DNA from: Caballeronia cordobensis | Lineage (GTDB): Bacteria; Pseudomonadota; Gammaproteobacteria; Burkholderiales; Burkholderiaceae | Assembly: GCF_001544575.2 (NCBI RefSeq) | Contig: NZ_FCNY02000006.1 | Location: 248,001 to 312,000, forward strand | Length of the DNA: 64,000 bases | Direction of reading: 5' to 3' | Shown: piece by piece, positions 53,783 to 61,802 of the stretch | Numbering within the stretch: the first letter of the stretch is position 1 | Layout of the letters: the number at the start of each line of letters is the position of its first letter | The notes under the pieces: model-generated | Database searches by the model: none | What the model was told of the DNA's origin: nothing | What the model saw: only the letters and a program-made list of their open reading frames with translations | Translations under genes and position numbers: made by a program

Positions 53783-53798
53783 GGCAAGTCATGTGCCA
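53783..53798 (-). promoter_or_regulatory. sigma-54 promoter upstream of the PQQ dehydrogenase gene
   Basis: On the minus strand TGGCACATGACTTGCC matches the consensus TGGCAC-N5-TTGC exactly at the conserved positions. The -12 GC lies at 53784-53785, placing the transcript start about 66 bases before the ATG at 53706. The sigma-54 activator gene at 54577-56520 is a natural regulator. Confidence 0.75.
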
Positions 53799-53946
53799 TT
53801 GACGGTGCACGCGCGGGCGCGCCTTGCTGCGTGCGGATCTCACGCGCGAAGCGACGCATGCGCGCGGCCTGTGGCGCACAGGCGTGTGTGTTGCATCGTG
53901 GAGCAATGGAACGTTGGGCGTGTTGCCCGATGTGACAGCGCAGGGA

Positions 53947-54228
53947 TCAGTCGAGCCAGCCGAGACGCCGCGCTTCGTCGATGAAGCGATACACATCGGC
54001 GGCAAGACCCGACATGCAAAAGCGCGCTTCGATTTCGCCGATGATGCCGTCGAGTTCGCGCGTGCCGTCGCAGCGCGCGAGTATTTCGCCCGCGCTGCGG
54101 TTGAGCTCGACACTGCCGCGCGGATGCACGATCTCGCACGAGCGCATGTCCGCGTGCCAGTGCAGCTTCAATGGCGCGCGCAAACGCGGGCGCGAGGGTG
54201 CGCCCGCATGCGGGGTCGTGGGGTTCAT
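53947..54228 (-). CDS. pqqD: PQQ biosynthesis peptide chaperone PqqD
   Basis: A 93-residue PqqD. The family core LHWHADMRSCEIVHPRGSVELNRSAGEILARCDG and the WLD C-terminus are clear. It binds the PqqA peptide and presents it to the radical-SAM enzyme PqqE. It sits directly after pqqA in the same direction, with only a hairpin between. pqqB, pqqC and pqqE are not in this window, so the remaining steps must be encoded elsewhere. A preceding 16-residue Pro/Thr-rich leader is part of the chosen frame; a start at M28 would be too short. Confidence 0.85.
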   Translation of the reverse strand: MNPTTPHAGAPSRPRLRAPLKLHWHADMRSCEIVHPRGSVELNRSAGEILARCDGTRELDGIIGEIEARFCMSGLAADVYRFIDEARRLGWLD

Positions 54229-54250
54229 GGGTGAGAGGGAAGGAAAGGGC

Positions 54251-54284
54251 GCAAGCCCGGAAGCCGCGGAGCATCCGGGCTTGC
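54251..54284 (-). terminator. hairpin between pqqA and pqqD (attenuator or 3' stabiliser)
   Basis: A perfect 11 bp stem (GCAAGCCCGGA and complement) with a 12-base loop, followed on the minus strand by a pyrimidine run (CCCTTTCCTTCCC). It lies 14 bases after the pqqA stop and before pqqD, where it could keep pqqA RNA in excess. Confidence 0.65.
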
Positions 54285-54297
54285 CTTCATCGATGCA

Positions 54298-54372
54298 TCA
54301 TCGCGTGGCGATATACATCGTGATCTCGAAGCCGAAGCGCAGATCGGTGAAGGCGGGCGTCGTCCATTGCAT
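54298..54372 (-). CDS. pqqA: PQQ precursor peptide PqqA
   Basis: A 24-residue peptide too short for usual gene finding. It begins [19 protein letters not shown] and ends with YIATR; the Glu and Tyr of the core ExxxY (FEITMY) are the residues joined to form PQQ. A GGAG site lies seven bases before the ATG. Its position directly ahead of pqqD and the dehydrogenase is decisive. A sigma-54 promoter match lies about 60 bases upstream. Confidence 0.9.
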   Translation of the reverse strand: MQWTTPAFTDLRFGFEITMYIATR

Positions 54373-54431
54373 GTTCATCTCCTTGATGATCGAGCGAGAT
54401 CGCGAACCGTTTCGCAACCGGACGTCGAAAA

Positions 54432-54447
54432 CGCAAACTCCATGCCT
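54432..54447 (-). promoter_or_regulatory. possible sigma-54 promoter upstream of pqqA
   Basis: On the minus strand AGGCATGGAGTTTGCG keeps the -24 GG and -12 GC and the correct spacing of the TGGCAYRN4TTGCW consensus, with mismatches at both ends. The transcript would start about 50 bases before pqqA. Confidence 0.5.
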
Positions 54448-54576
54448 TCCATGAAGGTGCCGCGCGTGCACACGCTAATCGCTTTCAGTTCCTTTTCGAT
54501 GGTGTCGAGCCGATATAGCGGCACTGTGTCTCTTCGGAACGAGGGTGTATCGAAGTGGAACACCGCATGGAACAAC

Positions 54577-56520
54577 TCATTGCTCCATTGCTGAACAGGC
54601 CGGCATCTTTCGATAGATCGTGTTGCGGGAAATCCCCAATGCGCGCGCGGCGGCGGAGACATTGCCGCGATGACGCGCGAGCGCGGCCGCGATCACCGAT
54701 GCCGTGACTTCCTCCAGACGTCCTGATCCGAGGGCCGATGAAGCACATGCTTCGGACACGCTTTGCGCGCTGATGCGAGGCTCGTCGAAGAAATCTTCGG
54801 GAAGATGTTCGCGGCGAATGCAGCCGTCGCCGTCCACCATTGCGGCGGCGGTGCGCAGCAGATTGCATAGTTGCCGGAAGTTGCCGGGCCACGCGTAACG
54901 CTCGAAGAGCGCCATCACTTCGTCGTCGATGGACAGGCGCATGCCGCACGCTTCGTCGGCGCTCACGGCGTGCAGCATCTTCGTGATGACGGCCGCGAGA
55001 TCGGTGCGCTCGCGCAATGGCGGCAGCTTCACGACGAGTCCGTTCAGCCGGTAATACAGGTCTTCGCGAAAGCGGTTCTGCTCGATCATGTCGCGCAAGT
55101 TGCGATGCGTCGCGCAGATGATGGCGACATCGACCGGTATCGATTTGCTCGAACCGAGCGGATCGACGACGCGTTCCTGCAGCACGCGCAGGAGGCGCAC
55201 TTGCAGCGGATAGGGCATGTCGCCGATCTCGTCGAGAAAGAGCGTGCCGCCGTTCGCCTGCAACAGCTTGCCGGCCGCGCCCTTGCGCCGTGCGCCCGTG
55301 AACGCGCCTTCCTCGTAACCGAAGAGCTCCGATTCGATCAGGTTCTCGGGAATCGATGCGCAATTCACGGCCACGAACGGCCCCGCGCGGCGCGGCGAAT
55401 CGCTATGGATGGCCTGCGCGAGCAGTTCCTTGCCCGTGCCCGTTTCGCCGGTGATGAGCACCGTGATGTCCTTGCCGATCACCTTGCGCACCTTGCCGAT
55501 CACGGCGGCCACTTTCGGATCGCCCGTGTCGAGCGACGCGAGCCTCGACGATGCATCGACCGGAGCCGAGGCGCGCGGCGCGGGCCGGACCGTTGCCGGA
55601 GCGGAGCTCATCTCGGCGATCGGCGTGCGATTGAGGCGCACCCGCGCACACACGACGGTTCCGTTGTTCAGGTCGAGCGTGATATGCGGCGCGCGGCTCG
55701 CGTGCGAACGGTCGATCAGTTGCGCGCTCGTCAGCCCGAACAGCGACGAGAGCGTATGCGCGCGCAGCGCGGAGAGCGGCAGGCCGAACTGAAACTGCGC
55801 GCTGCGATTGGCCGAAAGAAAGCGCCCGTCGCAGGTGAAGGCCATGATGCCTTCCATCAGTGTGCCGAGAAATTCGGCGCGGCCATGAAACGCGATCTGC
55901 AACATGCCCTGAAACGTGCTGGAAAACAGGTGGTTTTCGATCATCTGCACGGACATGCGCGCGAGCGCCATCGTGTGGCGATGGTAGCTGCGATGGTCGC
56001 CCGTTACGTCGAGCACGCCGATGAGGTCGCCGTAGGGATCGAGGATCGGCACGCTCGAACACGTGAGAAAGCGGTTCGCGGCGAGATAGTGCTGGTCGCC
56101 ATGCACGACGGTCGCGGAACGTTCCGCGATTGCCGTGCCGATCGCGTTGGTGCCTTGGCGCTCCTCGGCCCAGTTTGCGCCGGCTCGCAGCGCGACCTTT
56201 TCAGCGCGCGCGAGGAAGTCGTCGTCGCCCGTCGAATGCAGGATGAGTCCTTGCGCGTCGGTCAGCACGATCATGCTTTGCGTGTTGACGATCTGTTCGC
56301 GCAGCGTTTCCATCACCGGCGTCGCGTGCGCGCACAACACGCGATTCTGTTCGAGCTTGAGCAGGAGTTCGCCTTCGGTCAGCACATCGTAGTCGGGCCG
56401 CGTCGTGGCGTTCAGACCGAACGTCTCCGAGCGTTCATGCGCCTTGCGAATCGACGGAATGAGCCAGGCATTGTGCCGGTCGTCGTGGGAAGCCGTGATC
56501 TCACGGATATCGTCTTGCAT
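54577..56520 (-). CDS. sigma-54-dependent transcriptional activator (AcoR-like, GAF-AAA-Fis)
   Basis: A 647-residue enhancer-binding protein. The N-terminal GAF-type sensor (LFCSSVPILDPYGDLIGVLDVTG-like region near residue 165) is followed by a PAS-like segment, the AAA+ domain near 340-570 (Walker A GETGTGKE, sigma-54 contact loop EGAFTGARRKG, Walker B GTLFLDEIGDMP) and a C-terminal Fis-type helix-turn-helix. GGAGGAG lies just before the ATG at 56520. It lies directly upstream of pqqA on the same strand and both sigma-54 promoter matches downstream fit it as activator. The signal is perhaps an alcohol or metabolite, by analogy with AcoR. Confidence 0.9.
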   Translation of the reverse strand: MQDDIREITASHDDRHNAWLIPSIRKAHERSETFGLNATTRPDYDVLTEGELLLKLEQNRVLCAHATPVMETLREQIVNTQSMIVLTDAQGLILHSTGDDDFLARAEKVALRAGANWAEERQGTNAIGTAIAERSATVVHGDQHYLAANRFLTCSSVPILDPYGDLIGVLDVTGDHRSYHRHTMALARMSVQMIENHLFSSTFQGMLQIAFHGRAEFLGTLMEGIMAFTCDGRFLSANRSAQFQFGLPLSALRAHTLSSLFGLTSAQLIDRSHASRAPHITLDLNNGTVVCARVRLNRTPIAEMSSAPATVRPAPRASAPVDASSRLASLDTGDPKVAAVIGKVRKVIGKDITVLITGETGTGKELLAQAIHSDSPRRAGPFVAVNCASIPENLIESELFGYEEGAFTGARRKGAAGKLLQANGGTLFLDEIGDMPYPLQVRLLRVLQERVVDPLGSSKSIPVDVAIICATHRNLRDMIEQNRFREDLYYRLNGLVVKLPPLRERTDLAAVITKMLHAVSADEACGMRLSIDDEVMALFERYAWPGNFRQLCNLLRTAAAMVDGDGCIRREHLPEDFFDEPRISAQSVSEACASSALGSGRLEEVTASVIAAALARHRGNVSAAARALGISRNTIYRKMPACSAMEQ

Positions 56521-56694
56521 CGTCTCCTCCTTGTGCAAGTGCCGGTCGTATCGCCGGATGCTGGGCGGACAAAAGCAAGTCCTGCGCCAAGGAGGAAGCG
56601 TGCGGACAGTGCGTCAGCGAAACGAAAGGAAGGCCGCGTCACCGGTTCTTTGCACTCGAAATACCAAATGGCGTTATGCCTTTTGCATGCCGGA

Positions 56695-57339
56695 TCACAA
56701 ACCGGTTTTACCCGCCGTGAGCACGAGGCGCAGGCCGAGCGCGGCGATCACGCTCGCGGCGATCCGGTCGATCCACTTCTTCGCGCGCAGATACATCTCG
56801 CGCGGGCGCTCGCTGGAGAATCCCAGCGCGACGATGGTGTACCAGCCGGTCTCGATGGCGAAGACCATCGGCGGCAAGACGACGTAGCACCACAGCGGCG
56901 GGTGGTGCGGCAAGAGTGCGGCGAAAATGCTGCCGTACCAGATGGCGGTCTTCGGATTGCTCAGTTGCGTCGAGAGACCGAGCCAGAACGATTTGCGCGC
57001 GCTGCGCGCGGGCATGGGGGCGTCGTCGCTGGCCGGCATGGACATCGGCTGCGCGGCGCCGCGCCAGATCTTCGACGCGATATAGATCAGATACAGGCCG
57101 CCGGCAACCTTCAGCCCGATGTAAAGCCATTCGACCGCGACGAGCAGCGTATAAAGCCCCGCGAGCGCGACGCCGCCGAAGACGATGCCGCCCACACCCA
57201 TCCCGAGCGCGGTCGCGAGACCATCGGCGCGCGAGATGCCGATAGCGTTGCGCGCCACGATCACGAAACTCGGACCGGGGATCATCGCGCCCAGCAGCAG
57301 CGAGAAAAGAATGGCGAGCACGGCGTTGGATGCGGTCAT
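56695..57339 (-). CDS. LysE-family amino acid exporter
   Basis: A 214-residue membrane protein of the LysE/RhtB family. It shows six hydrophobic segments and the family start LLGAMIPGPSFVIVARNAIG with the PGP motif, plus QLSNPKTAIWYGSIFAALLP near residue 135. GGAG lies upstream of the ATG at 57339. The gene ends inside a GCATGC-core repeat copy (56678-56698). It probably exports an amino acid or a derivative; the substrate is not resolved. Confidence 0.88.
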   Translation of the reverse strand: MTASNAVLAILFSLLLGAMIPGPSFVIVARNAIGISRADGLATALGMGVGGIVFGGVALAGLYTLLVAVEWLYIGLKVAGGLYLIYIASKIWRGAAQPMSMPASDDAPMPARSARKSFWLGLSTQLSNPKTAIWYGSIFAALLPHHPPLWCYVVLPPMVFAIETGWYTIVALGFSSERPREMYLRAKKWIDRIAASVIAALGLRLVLTAGKTGL

Positions 57340-57372
57340 CGGCTTGTCTCCGTCGAACCTGTTTTGTATGTG

Positions 57373-57405
57373 GCATGCAAAGGTGCGATTGCATGCAGAA
57401 TGCAT
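57373..57405. repeat. intergenic copies of the GCATGC-core dispersed repeat
   Basis: Two cores lie between the LysE and diguanylate cyclase genes; ATTGCATGCAGAATGCAT at 57388-57405 is an exact inverted match to 45820-45837. It lies directly upstream of the LysE ribosome site. Confidence 0.6.
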
Positions 57406-57418
57406 GATGCCGCGCGCG

Positions 57419-58999
57419 CTACGCGCCGCCGCTTGCGACGCTGTTTTCGTGGATCGCGCGATTGCGCCCGGCGCGTTTGGCGAGATAGAGGGCGGTGTCG
57501 GCGCTATCGAGCAGCTTGAGCGCATTGTCGCTCAGACGCGGCGAGGCGGTGGCGCAGCCGATGCTGATGGTCAGTACGCCCCTGGGCGCGGCGCTGTTCG
57601 CAATGGCGAGCCCTTCCACGCTGCCGCGCAGGCGTTCCGCGAACGTGACCGCGCCGTTCGCCGCGGTGCCCGGCAGCACGACCACGAATTCCTCGCCGCC
57701 GTAGCGCGCGACGATATCGCCAGGACGCTTCGTGGAAGACTGCAGGCAATCGGCTACCGCGGTGAGCGCATCGTCGCCCATCGCGTGACCGTACGTATCG
57801 TTATAGAGCTTGAAGTAATCGACATCGACGAACAGCGCGGAGAGCGGCTGATCGGCGCGGCGCGCACGCCGCCATTCCTCGTCGAGCCGGCGATCGAGCG
57901 CGCGCCGATTGCACAGGCCGGTGAGCGCATCGGTGCCCGCGAGCCGCTGCAGTTTTTCCTGCGCGATCCCACGCGAACGCAGCGAGATCGCAAGCAGCCA
58001 CGAGATGATGATGAAACCGCCGCCGAACATCAGCGTCAGGCCGCCTATCAGGAGGCTGCGCTGGCGCCATGCCGCGAGCACGTCGTTTTCCGCGGGCGCG
58101 ACCGCCGCGATCAGATGCGTGCCCGGCACGCGCTGGAAGGTATAGAGCCGCCGCACGCCGTCGATCGGCGAGCTGGAGATGTACGAACCCGAGGTTGCGT
58201 CCCTCATCGCGGCGAAGCTCGGCGACTTCGCGACATATCCCGCTTCGTCGCGCCGCAACGCGGGCTTGCGCGCGATCATCACGCCGTCCTGCTGCACGAT
58301 GAACACGGAGCCGCGAGCGCCGACGCTCACGCGTGAAAGCAGGCTATCGAAGTAATCGACGTTCAGCGCGATGACGGCGACGCCCGCGAACGAGCCGTCC
58401 GGCCCGTCGATGCGCCGGCTCACCGCCAGCGAGGTGGTGCCATCGCGCAACCGCGACGCGTAGGGACCGGAAATGAACAGGCCCGCGCCCGGGTGTTCGG
58501 CGTGAACCTTGAAGTAATCGCGATCGCTGAAGACGAGGGCGGCGTGCTGCGAAGCATCGCGTTCGAGAATGATCCGTCCTTCGCGATTCATCACGAAAGC
58601 GCCGCCGACGTAGTTCATGCCGGTCGCGCCATCGAACAGGACGAGCTTGCGAAGGTCGGGCGGGAGCGCCATCACGGCGGGATTCTCCACGCCGCTTACG
58701 ATGGTGCGCAACGACAGGTCGCTCGCTTCGATATTGCGTGCGATGTCGGCGCTCAGCGTGGCGACCAGATTGGCCGATGCCTGATGCGCGTTTTGCAGGG
58801 CTTGCGCGCGTCCTTGCCAGAGCGCGGCGAATGACAGCGTGGCCATGGAAATGGCGATGGCCGTGCCGATAAGTCCGGCGAGCACCGGAAACCGCGAGAA
58901 GGACTCGGCGAACCGCATCGCAGCGGTGCTGTTGCGTCGCAACAGCCGCCGACTGACCACGCGTCCGGTCTTGCGAACGGCATTCAATCTGGCGGGCAT
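57419..58999 (-). CDS. sensor diguanylate cyclase (Cache-GGDEF)
   Basis: A 526-residue membrane sensor that makes cyclic di-GMP. After a helix (VLAGLIGTAIAISMATLSFAALW, about 38-60) comes a periplasmic double-Cache-like region up to about residue 300, a second helix (LIGGLTLMFGGGFIIISWLLAISL) and a C-terminal GGDEF domain. The active site reads GGEEF, and an RxxD inhibitory site (RPGD) lies exactly five residues before it, so product feedback is likely. The GGDEF Asp/Glu residues are intact. The start lies 27 bases from the palindromic element at 59027. Confidence 0.9.
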   Translation of the reverse strand: MPARLNAVRKTGRVVSRRLLRRNSTAAMRFAESFSRFPVLAGLIGTAIAISMATLSFAALWQGRAQALQNAHQASANLVATLSADIARNIEASDLSLRTIVSGVENPAVMALPPDLRKLVLFDGATGMNYVGGAFVMNREGRIILERDASQHAALVFSDRDYFKVHAEHPGAGLFISGPYASRLRDGTTSLAVSRRIDGPDGSFAGVAVIALNVDYFDSLLSRVSVGARGSVFIVQQDGVMIARKPALRRDEAGYVAKSPSFAAMRDATSGSYISSSPIDGVRRLYTFQRVPGTHLIAAVAPAENDVLAAWRQRSLLIGGLTLMFGGGFIIISWLLAISLRSRGIAQEKLQRLAGTDALTGLCNRRALDRRLDEEWRRARRADQPLSALFVDVDYFKLYNDTYGHAMGDDALTAVADCLQSSTKRPGDIVARYGGEEFVVVLPGTAANGAVTFAERLRGSVEGLAIANSAAPRGVLTISIGCATASPRLSDNALKLLDSADTALYLAKRAGRNRAIHENSVASGGA

Positions 59000-59026
59000 T
59001 CAGGTTCTCCGCGGCGCCATTTGTCT

Positions 59027-59310
59027 AGGGTCTGTTCGCATATAAAACGTGCATGCGTTGCCCCGTAAAGGGCCGATCGCAAGGAATGCGACGAAGCCAA
59101 TACAGGCGTATTCGCGAGGAGCATGACGCGGCGAGCGGCCCTTTACGGGGCAACCCCTAGCTGTAAATTCCAATTTGGGGAACGCCCGAAATCGGCCGCA
59201 TTGCGGCGTCGCGCGTCGCTTGTTTGGGGAGGCCAAACGGCGCGCCGCGCTCCTTGCACTGCAGCCGATTTCGGGCGTTCGCATGCACGTTTTATTTGCG
59301 AACAGACCCT
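59027..59310. mobile_element. MITE-like, densely palindromic element of 284 bases
   Basis: Terminal inverted repeats of 31 bases (59027-59057 and 59280-59310, starting AGGGTCTGTTCGCA) differ at one position. Inside lie two further perfect inverted repeats: 59057-59075 with 59136-59154 (19 bp, GTTGCCCCGTAAAGGGCCG), and 59180-59196 with 59264-59280 (17 bp). Each encloses smaller hairpins (for example TCGCA/TGCGA, AATAC/GTATT, GTTTGG/CCAAAC). The parts abut like arms of a branched junction. It has no open frame of its own, so it is not a complete insertion sequence. No clear target duplication is seen. It could be a MITE or a structured RNA. Confidence 0.75.
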
Positions 59311-59424
59311 TGGATTGTAGTCCGTCGCGTTGCATCGATTTAGCACGCCCGTCCGCGAATCGGCGAGCGGCGTCGGCTCGTCGCGCCCGAAGTAGACGAA
59401 GTTGTCTACCCGATTCCGCACGCG
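59311..59424. other. short non-coding stretch after the palindromic element
   Basis: Nothing recognisable apart from a small inverted repeat, GTAGAC-GAAGTT-GTCTAC near 59391, which may be the terminator of the secreted protein gene that ends at 59425. Confidence 0.35.
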
Positions 59425-60246
59425 TCATTTGACGAGGTGCAGCCGCTTCGTGATGATGGAGCCGTCCTTGCGGTCGATGAGCCACGCGGCATCGACGTTG
59501 CCATTGAGCGTCGAAGTTCTGCGCGTGATGTCGGTCGGCTCTTCGTCGGTGGGCGCGCTGTGCTCGATGTCATCCATCAGATAGGGCGGCGCGAGCGTGC
59601 AGATCAGCACGATGGCGAAGTCGCCGGTGCCACGCTCGCGGTCGAAAGTAGGCAGCGTCATGCGGCCGCGCACAGTCGTCTTGATGCCGCTTTGCGGCTG
59701 CAACTGGATGACGTCGAAGGTCTGGACGAATCCCTTCTCCTTCGCCTCGGGTGCAACGACGAGCTTGCGGCCGCTTTGTCCCTGCACCGTCTGCTTGAGC
59801 AGGATGGCGTCCGGATGGTCCGGCGCGGCCAGCGACACGTTCACCGTGAGCACCTTCTTCTTCGACAGATAGCGCACGCCGTATGAAACCGGAATGACGA
59901 ACGCGAAGGTGCGCTCCGCTTGCGCGCGGGCCTGGCTCGCGCCCGCGGCGCCGGACGCGCCTTGCGGCGTCTTGCGGAACGGATGCGACAGAAACGCCCG
60001 CACGCGGCTTGTGATCGACGACGGTTGTCCAGGCGACGGATGGCCCGCGAGCGCGTCGCGGACATGCTCGGGATCGTCGCCCATAAAGTTCGGCGCAAGC
60101 GAGACGGCTGAAAGGATGCTCGGCACCGATGCGCCGCTTGTTGCATCGCCCGCGGATGCCGTGGCGGCCAGAGCGGACACGCTGCCGCATGACAAGGCAA
60201 TGGCCACACAAAATACCGCGCCATGCCCACGTTTCAATAAGAACAC
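59425..60246 (-). CDS. secreted protein of unknown function
   Basis: A 273-residue exported protein. The GTG at 60246 is chosen because GAGGAG lies five bases before it and the result is a clean signal peptide (GAVFCVAIALSCGSVSALA). The mature part has no recognised domain: a Gly/Ala/Ser-rich beginning, then a beta-rich region (FAFVIPVSYGVRYLSKKKVLTV, GRKLVVAPEAKEKG) ending in KRLHLVK. It may be an envelope or periplasmic factor. It shows no clear operon partner; a repeat copy lies 67 bases from its start. Confidence 0.5.
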   Translation of the reverse strand: MFLLKRGHGAVFCVAIALSCGSVSALAATASAGDATSGASVPSILSAVSLAPNFMGDDPEHVRDALAGHPSPGQPSSITSRVRAFLSHPFRKTPQGASGAAGASQARAQAERTFAFVIPVSYGVRYLSKKKVLTVNVSLAAPDHPDAILLKQTVQGQSGRKLVVAPEAKEKGFVQTFDVIQLQPQSGIKTTVRGRMTLPTFDRERGTGDFAIVLICTLAPPYLMDDIEHSAPTDEEPTDITRRTSTLNGNVDAAWLIDRKDGSIITKRLHLVK

Positions 60247-60312
60247 TGCCACTCCTCGCGCATCGAGCGGGGTCACGATGAAGCGGCTATCTTAAAACGA
60301 AGCGGGCAAATT

Positions 60313-60345
60313 GGCATATTGCATGCGTGATGATGAATTCAATCT
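60313..60345. repeat. intergenic copy of the GCATGC-core dispersed repeat
   Basis: GGCATATTGCATGCGTGATG lies between the MFS gene end and the secreted protein gene start. It shares ACGCATGCAATATGC (15 bases, inverted) with the copy at 21415-21429 and TTGCATGCGTGATG with 36562-36575. Confidence 0.65.
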
Positions 60346-60354
60346 CGATGGCCA

Positions 60355-61674
60355 TTACGTCTTTGCCGTCACCGCATGCGCGTCCTCGTTCCTGGTCTTG
60401 CGGCTCAAGAGAAGCGTGATGACCGCGGACATCGCGAGCGTCGCGCCGACCACATACAGGCCGGCCGCATAGCTGCCGGTGCTGTTCTTGAGCCAGCCGA
60501 TCGCGAACGGGCCCACGAAGCCGCCGAGGTTGCCGATCGAATTGATCATCGCGATGCCCGCCGCGGCGCCCGCGCCCGAGAGAAACATGCTCGGCATCGC
60601 CCAGAGCGGCGCCTTCGCCGCGCTGATGCCCACGTTCACCACCACGAGCGCGAGAATCACGAAGAGCGCCGTGCTCGCCTGACCCGCGAAGATGAAGCCG
60701 ACGCAAGCCAGCGCGCAGGGAATCACGACGTGCCACGTGCGTTCCTGCGTGCGGTCCGAATGCTTCGCCCAGAGAATCATCGCGACGACGGCGACCACGC
60801 TCGGAATGCCGGTGATGAGACCCGTCTCCAGCGCGCTGAAGCCGAACTGGCGAATGATGAGCGGCGCCCACAAGCCCAGCGTGTAGAGACCCGCCGACGT
60901 GCCGAAGTAGATCAGTGCGAGGGCGAGCACGCGCGGATCGCGCAGCGCGTTCCATGCACCCGCGGTGTGACGCGCGTGAGACTGCTTTGCATCGGCTTCG
61001 CTCTTCAGCTTCGCGATGAGCCATTCGCGCTCATCGCTGGCGAGCCAGTGCGCTTTCGAAGGCGTATCGGTGAGGAACTTGAGCACGACGAAGCCGAGCA
61101 CGATCGCCGGCAGCGCCTCGATGACGTAGAGGATCTGCCAGTCGGCGAGACCGAACATCGGCGGCAGTTGCATGATCGCGCCGGAGAGCGGCGAGCCGAT
61201 CGCGGTCGAGATCGGCGCGGCGGCCATGAACCACGCGGCCGCCACCGCGCGTTGCTTCGCGGGAAACCACAGGCTGAGATACAAAATCACGCCGGGAAAG
61301 AAGCCCGCTTCGGCGACGCCGAGGAGAAAGCGCAGCACGTAGAAGCTCGTCGGTCCCGTGACGAACGCGGAGGCCACCGACACGATGCCCCACGTCACCA
61401 TCACGCGCGCGATCCAGATGCGCGCGCCCACTTTGTGCAGGATCAGGTTCGACGGCACCTCGAACAGAAAATAGCCGATGAAGAACAACCCGCCGCCAAG
61501 CCCGAACGCGGTGGGCGAAAGCCCGATGGCCTTGTTCATCGTCATCGCGGCGAAGCCCACGTTGACGCGGTCGAGAAAGCTGATGAAGTAGAGCAGCATC
61601 ACGAACGGAATGATGCGCCATGCGAGCTTGCGCGAGACGCGCGCTTCGACACTGGATTCGATGCTGGATTGCAT
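60355..61674 (-). CDS. MFS transporter (ACS family, organic acid importer)
   Basis: A 439-residue twelve-helix carrier of the anion:cation symporter family. The start RKLAWRIIPFVMLLYFISFLDRVNVGFAAMTM and motif GYFLFEVPSNLILHKVGARIWI near residue 65 are family marks. A near-ideal GAGGAGGAG precedes the ATG at 61674. It follows tartrate dehydrogenase by 128 bases on the same strand; ACS carriers are commonly paired with tartrate or related dicarboxylate catabolism, so tartrate import is the likely role. Confidence 0.9.
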   Translation of the reverse strand: MQSSIESSVEARVSRKLAWRIIPFVMLLYFISFLDRVNVGFAAMTMNKAIGLSPTAFGLGGGLFFIGYFLFEVPSNLILHKVGARIWIARVMVTWGIVSVASAFVTGPTSFYVLRFLLGVAEAGFFPGVILYLSLWFPAKQRAVAAAWFMAAAPISTAIGSPLSGAIMQLPPMFGLADWQILYVIEALPAIVLGFVVLKFLTDTPSKAHWLASDEREWLIAKLKSEADAKQSHARHTAGAWNALRDPRVLALALIYFGTSAGLYTLGLWAPLIIRQFGFSALETGLITGIPSVVAVVAMILWAKHSDRTQERTWHVVIPCALACVGFIFAGQASTALFVILALVVVNVGISAAKAPLWAMPSMFLSGAGAAAGIAMINSIGNLGGFVGPFAIGWLKNSTGSYAAGLYVVGATLAMSAVITLLLSRKTRNEDAHAVTAKT

Positions 61675-61802
61675 GTGTCTCCTCCTCGGGAGGCAGAGCG
61701 TTGCGCTCTCGATTGAAAGGGCGCGCAGGCGTCCCCGCCGCCCGCGACGTGCATGGCGTCGCGGGTCAGTCGCGTTTAACTCGGATGAAACTCGCTCGAT
61801 CT

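Noticed and set aside
54871..57519. A long plus-strand frame opposite the sigma-54 activator and LysE genes
   Set aside because: Antisense shadow; the minus-strand genes carry clear motifs and ribosome sites.
59123..59432. Short open frames inside the palindromic element
   Set aside because: They overlap inverted repeats on both strands, have no ribosome site and no domain.
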